Shown here piece after piece: positions 55,927 through 64,000 of a DNA stretch of 64,000 bases. The number at the start of each line of letters is the position of its first letter. Positions within the stretch are counted from its first letter, which is position 1. The position numbers and the translations under genes were made by a program. The notes under the pieces are model-generated. The model was not told where the DNA came from. It was given only the letters and a program-made list of their open reading frames with translations, and ran no database searches. The stretch lies in the NCBI RefSeq assembly GCF_026151205.1, contig NC_087074.1, positions 20,552,765 through 20,616,764 of the forward strand. The letters are read 5' to 3'. Source of the DNA: Bolinopsis microptera. Its lineage: Eukaryota; Ctenophora; Tentaculata; Lobata; Bolinopsidae.

Positions 55927-56085
55927 CTTTCTCAGTTTGCCACGTGACACTCGCAGTTTGCCACGTGACACTCGCAGTTTGCCACGTGACACTCGCAGTT
56001 TGCCACGTGACTTTCTCAGTTTGCCACGTGACAGTCGCAGTTTGCCACGTGACACTCGCAGTTTGCCACGTGACTACATCATCTG
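55920..56085. repeat. 21-bp tandem repeat with a CACGTG site in each unit, about 8 copies
   Basis: Units of CACGTGACACTCGCAGTTTG plus one or two bases. CACGTG is the E-box core bound by bHLH factors. It lies in the presumed 3' UTR of T41. Confidence 0.92.
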
Positions 56086-56206
56086 GCTAGTTTATGATTC
56101 CGTCTTTCATTTCGTGCATATAGTTCAGAATTACGTGGGTATCTGAAATTTTATAGTAAAATAACTTTCCGGGATCCTTTTCTAATATAAAAGAATTCAG
56201 TGTATA

Positions 56207-56882
56207 CAGTGGGGTGACATATGTTTTCGTCACTTCTTATAATGACAATACAAACAGCGTTAAACTAACAATTTTCATTGAACCATAACTCCGCTTCCGG
56301 ACCACCGATTTACAAAATTCAAAAATGGGTGTTTAGAGAAAATTCTGAACTTTTCTCGGACAGTAGAAATTAAGTTCATTCGTGCTTCAGAAGAGACTGG
56401 CAGGCCCATAAATAAGGGGTTTGATCACGATAATGATACTATTTATGAAGGAGCACATGTTTTAATAGCAAGCGACGAACTTTTCTCTACTTCAATATTA
56501 CCATGAATTTTAAAACGGAATATCTTTGTACTGCATCGTTCGATTTCGATAAAATTGATAAGGTAACAAGACCAAATGTTTCTCAGTTGATTAAAATAAA
56601 TACTGTTAGAGTTGTTAATCTTCAGCCAGAGATAGCATAAGTTTACCATGCTAAGTTGGATATTGTGAACACTTCCCTATTCCTCAATTTTTAGTGGTGT
56701 CATAGATATTACATAGCCACAAAATTTACTACAGATACGCCAAAGGGTCTGGGCCTTGTACTAGACAAATTCTCCAGACTCGTGATTACACTCACTGTTA
56801 ACAATATCACGTGACGTGCATGCAAACTCGCGCGCTAAAATGCGCGCATTCAGAAGTGACGAAAACATATGTCACCCCACTG
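56207..56882. mobile_element. Non-autonomous Tc1/mariner-like element
   Basis: A 676-bp element with inverted ends CAGTGGGGTGACATATGTTT continuing to about 30 bp, flanked by TA on both sides (56205-56206, 56883-56884). The interior has no transposase. Its right end stops 21 bases before the T42 lead exon. Confidence 0.88.
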
Positions 56883-56903
56883 TATCAACTATCTGCGTTT
56901 CAG

Positions 56904-57033
56904 TATCCAGCCGGAATAGCATAGATGTATTGGGAAATTTAAAATATCTCTTTCTCAGCGAATCAGGAGGGTCGTTGGGCAAACGTGAGGATTCCACCTC
57001 CTCACATTACCTCTGGTCGCTACACTTCAAGGA
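56904..57033 (+). CDS. T42 lead exon: phase adapter without zinc fingers
   Basis: Acceptor ATCTGCGTTTCAG, phase 1 entry. It encodes about 42 residues (NSIDVLGNLKYLFLSE, then a polar stretch) with no finger, and can leave in phase 2 at a GTAAAG donor after 57033. The following T42 finger exon needs phase 2 entry, so the two fit together. If the donor is not used, the frame stops at 57035-57037. Confidence 0.6.
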
Positions 57034-57048
57034 GTAAAGACTATCCCA

Positions 57049-57140
57049 TCCCACCTAGTTACCACCTAGTTACCACCTAGTTACCACCTAGTTACCACCT
57101 AGTTACCACCTAGTTACCTCCTAGTTACCGCCTAGTTACC
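57049..57140. repeat. ACCTAGTTACC tandem repeat flanked by a 57-bp duplication
   Basis: About eight 11-bp units. The block CCTCACATTACCTCTGGTCG and onward occurs on both sides (57000-57056, 57142-57199), so the donor region of the T42 lead exon is duplicated. Confidence 0.88.
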
Positions 57141-57212
57141 ACGTCCTCACATTACCTCTGGTCGCTACACTTCAAGGAGTAAAGACTATCCCATCCCACC
57201 TGCCAACTCCAG

Positions 57213-57420
57213 CTGCAGGGAAGATTCAATACATTGTCCAGTGTGTGGGGACCCTTTCGGCGGAGGTAGAAAGGCAATTAGGAACCATAACTATAAGCAG
57301 CATTACCGCACTGTCCATTTGAGAATCAAAGAAAAAAGTTGTAGTTATTGCTACAAGAAGTTTGCTAAGGATTTTAATAGGAAACGGCACGAGAGAGTGT
57401 GTTCTACAAGGCCTCGCTAA
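57213..57420 (+). CDS. Terminal exon T42: C2H2 plus C2HC pair, phase-2 entry
   Basis: Acceptor GCCAACTCCAG (or CTGCAG six bases on, same phase). Finger 1 CPVCGDPF with an 18-residue loop then HYRTVH; finger 2 CSYCYKKF...RHERVC. No phase-1 acceptor was found for this frame. That makes it the only array exon that cannot join exon E directly. Confidence 0.78.
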
Positions 57421-58101
57421 TCGGGAAGAAGAATTGAGATTTTCTAAACTTAAGTTGTTTTAGAAATCGTGCTACCCCTCCTTCAGCAGAGCCGGAGAAA
57501 AGTTCCTGGACACGACGTAGCAGAGAAGTTTATACCCAGCCTCCCACTACAAGGACTCAATATTCTGTACAGCCAGTGCGCAGTGGACGGATCCTCTTCG
57601 GAACACCAGCCGTGTGCAACATAATATGAAGGTCCTGAATCAGGACTTATGGTTTACTCTCCTGATTACTGTATAGAAAAAGGTGTCTTACGATGCCAAG
57701 TTGAAGAAACGTATAACGTTCCCAGTTACGTTTGGAAGAATAGAAGTTCCAGCTTCCGAACCACAACCACTTGCAATCACCTTTACAATTTGAAGTATAA
57801 TAATAACTTTTGAATTAGTATTTGGGCTAGACTTTAAGATCACTGCTGTGCTCAAAGTATCGCGAGAATTGGCATATTGTCCGGTTTAGGCACATTTCAT
57901 CGCTATCTCAAATATCGAGGGCTGGTATTGTCCACAAATCTGTAAATAGCTCACCCTATACCTCTAGATGTTACTCCGTCCCGACTGTACCCCTGGAATA
58001 TGCTCAGATGAGATCAAAATACTTCAGAACTAGAACTATCGTTAACTGATCACCTAACCTTCTCAATTATAATCAATATTCTCTACACAAAATACCCCCA
58101 G
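57421..58101 (+). other. Intron with a possible non-finger exon
   Basis: After TACCCCTCCTTCAG (start about 57490) a phase-1 frame runs about 50 codons (EPEKSSWTRRSREVYTQPPT...) to a stop, with no finger. It could be a degenerate or non-zinc-finger terminal exon. Nothing else recognised. Confidence 0.35.
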
Positions 58102-58406
58102 CACTGTCCCTGACCCAGCCCTACTCCTGGAACGTGCGGTTCAGGCACGCAGCTACCCCGGATCCTGTCGAGAACCCCGGCTCTGAAAACATCAGCTGTC
58201 CTGACTGTGGCAGAGTCTTTACCGGTAGACACCGGGTACCTGTCTTTAAACGACACTACAGAACTGTACACCTCAAGATTCAGCTGTATTCTTGTGATTT
58301 CTGTCAGAGGAAGTTTGCTCATGATAATTCGAGGAAAAGGCACGCGAAGATTTGTCGGTTAAAGATGATTGAGATGAAACTTAGCAGTTGTGCGGGACAA
58401 GAATAA
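58102..58406 (+). CDS. Terminal exon T43: C2H2 plus C2HC pair
   Basis: Acceptor AAATACCCCCAG; in-phase GGCACGCAG gives a later start. Fingers CPDCGRVF (15-residue loop) KRHYRTVH and CDFCQRKF...RHAKIC. The stop codon is part of an AATAAA at 58402-58407. Confidence 0.84.
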
Positions 58407-58646
58407 AGTAATCGTTTATTTTCGGAACATAAACTTGTTAATTATTGGCCATTATTGGGTAAAAGAGAAGAACTGTTTGCCCGCCCTGGGTTCATTTTAT
58501 TCAATCATTATTGGTACAATTTTCATCAAAATAATTTTTTTGGGCAAATGCAGCATATTATGCAAGATCAAAACTTTTGTAGATCACTTGATTTCACTTT
58601 TAATTTCACTTCAATCCTGTCTGTTTTATTTATTGTCTGTTTTCAG

Positions 58647-58873
58647 AACCAACCGACACCCAAACTACATGTCCGGTCTGTCTCCGGATCTTTAAGGGAA
58701 AGTACCAAGCCCTGATATTCCGTCGGCACTACAACGCCATCCATCTCAAAATAGAGAAATACTCGTGTGAATTCTGTGCTAAGAAGTTTGCTCACTACAA
58801 CCAGCGGAAGAGACATTATAAGAACTGCGCTAATATGACCAAGTTAATGGCGGCCCAGCAGTTCGGGTTGTAG
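58647..58873 (+). CDS. Terminal exon T44: C2H2 plus C2HC pair
   Basis: Acceptor ATTGTCTGTTTTCAG. Fingers CPVCLRIF (15-residue loop) RRHYNAIH and CEFCAKKF...RHYKNC. The longer frames at 58390-58715 that overlap its start are in other phases. Confidence 0.86.
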
Positions 58874-59110
58874 AGAAATCAAGGAGTGATGATAGCTACT
58901 TTGCTGGAATTTATATTTTTATCTGTTGATTAAGAAGCTGTTGTTATGTACAGTAATTTCATGGAATGAATTTTACGATAGTAATTTGACCAGTCTATGG
59001 TAGTTGAAATGAGCGTTATAATCGAACGGTACTTTAAGTTTTAAAACGCTGATGCTGAACTAACAGTTCTATCTCAATCTCTATATCAGCTTTTAGTTCA
59101 CATATTCCAG

Positions 59111-59328
59111 GCGGCGCAGCGCGGGTTCTAGTGGACACCATAGTGGACACCATAGTTTGTCCTATCTGTGATAGACCCTTCACGGGCAAAAACAGAGATT
59201 GGATCTTTAAGAGACACTACAAAGCTATCCACCTAAAGTTGGAGCGATACTCTTGTGAGATCTGCGGAATGAAGTTTAATTATTATAATCAGAGAAAACG
59301 GCATATTAAGAAATGTATGTATCGGTGA
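59111..59328 (+). CDS. Terminal exon T45: C2H2 plus C2HC pair
   Basis: Acceptor CACATATTCCAG; GTTCTAG before 59132 is also in phase. A 12-bp duplication gives VDTIVDTIV before finger 1, CPICDRPF (15-residue loop) KRHYKAIH. Finger 2 is CEICGMKF...RHIKKC. 59329-59895 holds a duplicated CATTTGGACCCCCTCTAGCT only. Confidence 0.87.
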
Positions 59329-59895
59329 TGGACCTTGAGAGCTGTTTTAAAGTCGAGACAAATCACAGATTAAATATTCTGGCTGAAACGTGTTAGTTAA
59401 CGTTCACATGGGACATGTTAAGTGAGCCAGAATATGCCCATTTGGACCCCCTCTAGCTCCCCCATTTGGACCCCCTCTAGCTCTCCTTCCGTAAGCAGCA
59501 TTAACAATTGTTATCGTGTAGAAATAATGTTAGGTAATATGTGAACCATCCTTAACGTTACATTGCGGAGCTCGTATTATATATTTACAATTTACACGTC
59601 TAGTACGACAATACGTACTTGTTCTTTAATGAATACAGAATGGACAGCTTGTTTAGGCTGGGACAAGGATAAGAGTTGTGTTAACCGCCGTCGCTTGATT
59701 TACGAGATTGAATTTTGTATCAGCTAAATTATTTTTAATTTTGACAATAAGTTTCAAATACTAACATGTATTTTTGTGGCACTGGCATGTTCCCGCTTAT
59801 TTTGAACTTGAAATTGCAACGACCACCCAGATCTTTAACACCACCGACAATACCTCTTCATTCCCTTTCTCTCTACCTGTTCATAACAATTTCAG

Positions 59896-60098
59896 ATCCG
59901 GAGAAACTTCCTATAGACTGTGCAACCTGTGCGCAGCTACTCCAACAAGGGAGATGGAGATATAACCGTCACTACCGCGCTGTTCATCTCAAGATTAAGA
60001 ACTTTATGTGTCAGATTTGTTTGAAGAGGTTCTCTACCAAGCAGGTTCTAGACTCTCACGTGTACTCCAAGAACTGTGAGCCTAGAGAAATGTGCTAG
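59896..60098 (+). CDS. Terminal exon T46: C2H2 plus C2HC pair
   Basis: Acceptor CATAACAATTTCAG. Fingers CATCAQLL...NRHYRAVH (13-residue loop) and CQICLKRF...SHVYSKNC. It groups with T47-T49 by the GRW/GKW-YNRHY motif. The coding end merges into a large minisatellite. Confidence 0.86.
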
Positions 60099-61182
60099 AG
60101 AACTGTGCTAGAGAACTGTGCTAGAGAACTGTGAGCCTAGAGAACTGTGCTAGAGAACTGTGCTAGAGAACTGTGAGCCTAGAGAACTGTGCTAGAGAAC
60201 TGTGAGCCTAGAGAACTGTGAGCCTAGAGAACTGTGCTGGAGAACTGTGAGCCTAGAGAACTGTAGCTGTGCTAGAGAACTGTGCTAGAGAACTGTGCTG
60301 GAGAACTGTGCTAGAGAACTGTGCTAGAGAACTGTGAGCCTAGAGAACTGTGAGCCTAGAGAACTGTGCTAGAGAACTGTGAGCCTAGAGAACTGTGCTA
60401 GAGAACTGTGAGCCTAGAGAACTGTGAGCCTAGAGAACTGTGAGCCTAGAGAACTGTGAGCCAAGAGAACTGTGCTAGAGAACTGTGCTAGAGAACTGTG
60501 AGCCTAGAGAACTGTGCTAGAGAACTGTGAGCCTAGAGAACTGTGCTAGAGAACTGTGAGCCTAGAGAACTGTGCTAGAGAACTGTGCTAGAGAACTGTG
60601 AGCCTAGAGAACTGTGCTAGAGAACTGTGAGCCTGGAGAACTGTGAGCCTAGAGAACTGTGAGCCTAGAGAACTGTGCTAGAGAACTGTGAGCCTAGAGA
60701 ACTGTGAGCCTAGAGAACTGTGCTAGAGAACTGTGAGCCTAGAGAACTGTGCTAGAGAACTGTGCTAGAGAACTGTGAGCCTAGAGAACTGTGAGCCTAG
60801 AGAACTGTGCTAGAGAACTGTGCTAGAGAACTGTGCTGGAGAACTGTGAGCCTAGAGAACTGTGCTAGAGAACTGTGAGCCTAGAGAACTGTGAGCCTAG
60901 AGAACTGTGAGCCTAGAGAACTGTGCTAGAGAACTGTGCTAGAGAACTGTGCTAGAGAACTGTGAGCCTAGAGAACTGTGAGCCTAGAGAACTGTGAGCC
61001 TAGAGAACTGTGAGCCTAGAGAACTGTGCTAGAGAACTGTGAGCCTAGAGAACTGTGCTAGAGAACTGTGAGCCTAGAGAACTGTGAGCCTAGAGAACTG
61101 TGAGCCTAGAGAACTGTGAGCCTAGAGAACTGTGCTAGAGAACTGTGAGCCTAGAGAACTGTGCTAGAGAACTGTGCTAGAA
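60060..61182. repeat. Minisatellite of two mixed units, 13 and 16 bp, about 75 copies
   Basis: GAGAACTGTGCTA and GAGAACTGTGAGCCTA alternate irregularly. It grew from the last codons and stop of T46. Confidence 0.95.
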
Positions 61183-61424
61183 TCTCTGGAGACTGACACT
61201 GCTGAAAGTCGTCGGGAGAACATTTGAAATTGGTATTTTCTGACATAGTTTAATTGTAGTAGCTGTGAATTGAAACTAGATCCTTCGCTCAATTTTCAAG
61301 CCACCCGTTTCACAGTTTCGTAGACTTTGACTTCGTTCCTAAAATGTAAATTGTTTCCAAAATAATCGTACCCAAACTTTTGATGCTCCCAAACTTATCT
61401 CTCCAAACTGATCTTGTTTCTCAG

Positions 61425-61639
61425 CACATCTGGAAATCAAAACCCCTCTGGAATGTGAAACATGTGTGAGACTGAGGACTAGTGGTAGAGGAAAGTGGGC
61501 CTACAACCGTCATTACAACGCTGTTCACCTAAAGTTACGGAGCTTCCCCTGTCACATCTGCTGCAGAAAGTTCTCCACTAAGCAGAAGCTGGAGAGCCAC
61601 GTGGCGACCCTCCGGTGTATCAGGAACACTACCATATAA
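61425..61639 (+). CDS. Terminal exon T47: C2H2 plus C2HC pair
   Basis: Acceptor TCTTGTTTCTCAG. Finger 1 CETCVRLR (15-residue loop) NRHYNAVH; finger 2 CHICCRKF...SHVATLRC. No early methionine. The stop lies in a GTTACCATAGTAACACTACC repeat. Confidence 0.87.
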
Positions 61640-61675
61640 GGTAGTGTTACCATAGTAACACTACCTTATATGGTA

Positions 61676-61960
61676 GTGTTAGAGACTGAGGACTAGTGGT
61701 AGAGGAAAGTGGGCCTACAACCGTCATTACAACGCTGTTCACCTAAAGTTACGGAGCTTCCCCTGTCACATCTGCTGCAGAAAGTTCTCCACTAAGCAGA
61801 AGCTAGAGAGCCACGTGGCGACCCTCCGGTGTATCAGGAACACTACCATATAAGGTAGTGTTACCATAGTAACACTACCATATAAGGTAGTGTTACTATA
61901 GTAACACTACCAACTCACGTGGCCACCCTCCGGTGTATCAGGATTCAGGAAAAAGGCTAA
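61676..61960 (+). pseudogene. Two partial copies of T47
   Basis: 61680-61851 repeats T47 from the RTSGRG codons to the stop, with one base changed, but lacks the acceptor and first Cys pair. 61916-61960 repeats only the last part (VATLRCIR) and has a different end. They are separated by TAAGGTAGTGTTACCATAGT repeats. Confidence 0.85.
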
Positions 61961-62233
61961 ATTTCGTTTCGATGAACAGTCGCTGTAGAGAACGGAAGTG
62001 AGATGTTGTTTAGATGTTAACCGCACGTTTAGTGAACTTAAAAGCATGTAAAAGTTTACCAGGAATATGATGAGCATGGTTTAACGATTTAGTCTATTCT
62101 CTAAAATGTCAGCTGTCAATCTTTATTTTATTAAACTTTTTAGTTCACTTTCCTTCCCACCTAACCTAGTTTCTACCCCACTATATGATACATTATATCT
62201 CCACTAGAGTCTAGACAGCTCCCCATGTTTCAG

Positions 62234-62487
62234 ACAACTACCCTATAGAATGTGAGACCTGCGCCAGACTAATTCAACGAGGGACCTGGTTCTATCGCCG
62301 TCACTACAAATCCGTCCACCTCCGCCTTAAAGAGTTCACATGTCAGGATTGCAACAAAATGTTTGCTGAAAGTGGAACCCTGAAGCGACACAAGACAAGG
62401 TGTCTTGCAATGATGAACAGGAAGACGCGCTCCTATGCTCATCTTACCCTGGATCCCAGGATCTTCCCTCCATCTGACGACTTCTGA
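62234..62487 (+). CDS. Terminal exon T48: C2H2 plus C2HC pair
   Basis: Acceptor CCCCATGTTTCAG. Fingers CETCARLI...RRHYKSVH (13-residue loop) and CQDCNKMF...RHKTRC, then a tail of about 30 residues. No early methionine. Confidence 0.87.
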
Positions 62488-62772
62488 GACTCGTCTAATT
62501 GAGTTATTTTGTAGACTGGGCTGTGTAACCCCGTTATCTTATTCTCAGTAGACTTTCCATCCCCACTCAGATAAAGAGATTCATGTAGTTCTTAGCAATT
62601 TACTTTTTTATTTGAATTCGATTTTCTCCTTCAATTTTTACCGCCTGATCTTATTACTACTTTATTTTCTATCGCTTTCTTAACAGATATAAAAGTGTAA
62701 CTCACAGTTAAACTGAATGGTATGCGGGAAATATTTTTGGCAACTAGACAAATTTCACCAGTAATGTCGTCA

Positions 62773-62922
62773 GTTCACATATTACGTAATCATTTTATGG
62801 AACATTTTGACCCCCCCCCCCTCCGTAATCAGTTTTACACATAGCTATTGTGTCAAAATTACACTAGCGTAATCATTCGGAAACCCCCCCCCCCCTCAGC
62901 TGATTACGTAATATATGTGAAC
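62773..62922. mobile_element. Short TIR element with C-tracts
   Basis: The inverted ends share TGATTACGTAATA-ATGTGAAC. The 150-bp body contains two runs of 13-14 C. Nothing else is recognised in 62488-63082. Confidence 0.65.
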
Positions 62923-63082
62923 GACCCCTTATGAACCAAAGGAGTGAAATTTCCGTAATATCATAATCATGATTACAAAATAAGTCGAGGATCAGATACC
63001 TTACATTCCATAAATGTTATCCTAGCCTGGCACCCTGTCAATTTTCCTATTGACACGTGGTCTTTAAGTCACGTGCTTTCAG

Positions 63083-63336
63083 GACAATCCCTAGTGTACA
63101 AGCGAGTGAGCGTGACCTACGAAGGCTGCAAAGTGTGTGACAGACTCAAAGATAAACGAGGTCAATGGAACCGCCACTTCAAGACCGTCCATCTGAAGAT
63201 CAAGAACTATCAGTGTCCGTTCTGTAACCGGAAGTTTGGTGAAAGTGCTACAGTTAAAAAACATATGCGAGTATGCAAAGAGAAACAGGAGAACGTTAAA
63301 TGGGAGGAGGAGGAAGGAGGAGCTTATAAGCCTTGA
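63083..63336 (+). CDS. Terminal exon T49: C2H2 plus C2HC pair
   Basis: Acceptor CACGTGCTTTCAG; AATCCCTAG nine bases on is also in phase. Fingers CKVCDRLK...RHFKTVH and CPFCNRKF...KHMRVC, then an acidic tail (WEEEEGG). AATAAA at 63386-63391. Confidence 0.88.
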
Positions 63337-63502
63337 TCTGTAATACTTGTGTTTTAAAACCTTAAGTTATGTTCCAAAATTTATTAATAAAATTGCTCCA
63401 CGATTGGCCGTGCACGAGTGTGACTCGTTGCAATTAGGTATGCAAAATTCGTCGTACTCCTTACATTACACCAATTATTAGTCAGACACATCTACATTTC
63501 AG

Positions 63503-63720
63503 TGGACGATAAAGTAATTGTGTGTCCAGTGTGCCACAAAGAGTTTACGGGCAGGCGGGAGGGCAACTTCCGTAGACATATTAGAACGGTTCATCTCCGT
63601 ATAAAGGACTTTGCCTGTCGTTACTGTAACCGTCCGTTTACCCTGAAACACCACCGTATCCGTCATGAACAAACGTGTAAAGAAGCTGAGAAGCTTATTA
63701 AGCTAGGCCCTGAGTCATGA
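63503..63720 (+). CDS. Terminal exon T50: C2H2 plus C2HC pair
   Basis: Acceptor TCTACATTTCAG. Fingers CPVCHKEF (14-residue loop) RRHIRTVH and CRYCNRPF...RHEQTC. It is the last exon in view. Its coding end seeds a tandem repeat that runs off the window. Confidence 0.88.
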
Positions 63721-64000
63721 ACAAACGTGTAAAGAAGCTGAGAAGCTTATTAAACTAGGCCCTGAGTCATGAACAAACGTGTAAAGAAGCTGAGAAGCTT
63801 ATTAAGCTAGGCCCTGAGTCATGAACAAACGTGTAAAGAAGCTGAGAAGCTTATTAAACTAGGTCCTGAGTCATGAACAAACGTGTAAAGAAGCTGAGAA
63901 GCTTATTAAACTAGGCCCTGAGTCATGAACAAACGTGTAAAGAAGCTGAGAAGCTTATTAAGCTAGGCCCTGAGTCATGAACAAACGTGTAAAGAAGCTG
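63663..64000. repeat. 52-bp tandem repeat from the T50 coding end, at least 6 copies
   Basis: Units start at 63663, 63715, 63767 and onward, each with TCATGAACAAACGTGTAAAG. It continues beyond the window edge. Confidence 0.93.

Overview
The window is animal nuclear DNA. It has GT-AG introns with pyrimidine-rich 3' splice sites, no operons, a CR1-type LINE, several terminal-inverted-repeat elements, degenerate TTAGGG-like repeats, and many minisatellites. No BTB or other clade-diagnostic domain was recognised, so the organism is left as an unidentified invertebrate-like metazoan. All exon calls are manual readings of splice sites, phase and protein pattern.

Layout. (1) 1-8.6 kb: minisatellites, plus a minus-strand gene of unknown function. 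Four of its exons are well supported (7484-7610, 7329-7402, 4775-4906, 3964-4435) and one is weak. (2) 8.65-14.46 kb: a tRNA-like SINE fragment, then a nearly complete CR1-like LINE. Its ORF1 carries a PHD-like finger, a helical region, an AlkB-like 2OG-Fe(II) oxygenase domain and a GDSL/SGNH esterase domain, and is broken by two frameshifts. ORF2 is intact (PHD, endonuclease, reverse transcriptase) and starts with an ATGA overlap. (3) 15.7-19.3 kb: a dead RNase H-bearing LINE fragment and three TIR or foldback elements. (4) 20.26-23.10 kb: the constant 5' coding exons of one plus-strand gene. They encode an acidic, Pro/Ser-rich, SUMO-motif-bearing protein with no recognised DNA-binding domain. 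(5) 27.19 kb to the right edge: 50 separate exons in one orientation, each with its own 3' splice site and stop codon. Nearly all encode one pair of C2H2 or C2HC zinc fingers.

The main finding is that the last constant exon ends in phase 1 (donor after 23104). Forty-nine of the 50 downstream exons can be entered in that phase; the fiftieth (T42) has its own small phase 1-to-2 adapter exon. The simplest reading is one transcription-factor gene whose constant N-terminal part is spliced to one of at least 50 alternative 3'-terminal zinc-finger exons. The architecture resembles Drosophila lola, but the array is larger, its fingers are of a different type, and it runs off the window. Neighbouring exons resemble each other most, which fits growth by tandem duplication.

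The array is also unusually rich in tandem duplications of splice sites. There are 33 copies of the T20 acceptor, 10 copies of the constant exon C acceptor with its branch point, 4 copies of the exon A donor, and at least 8 truncated upstream decoy copies of zinc-finger exons. By my reading only one member of each set leads to a full-length product.
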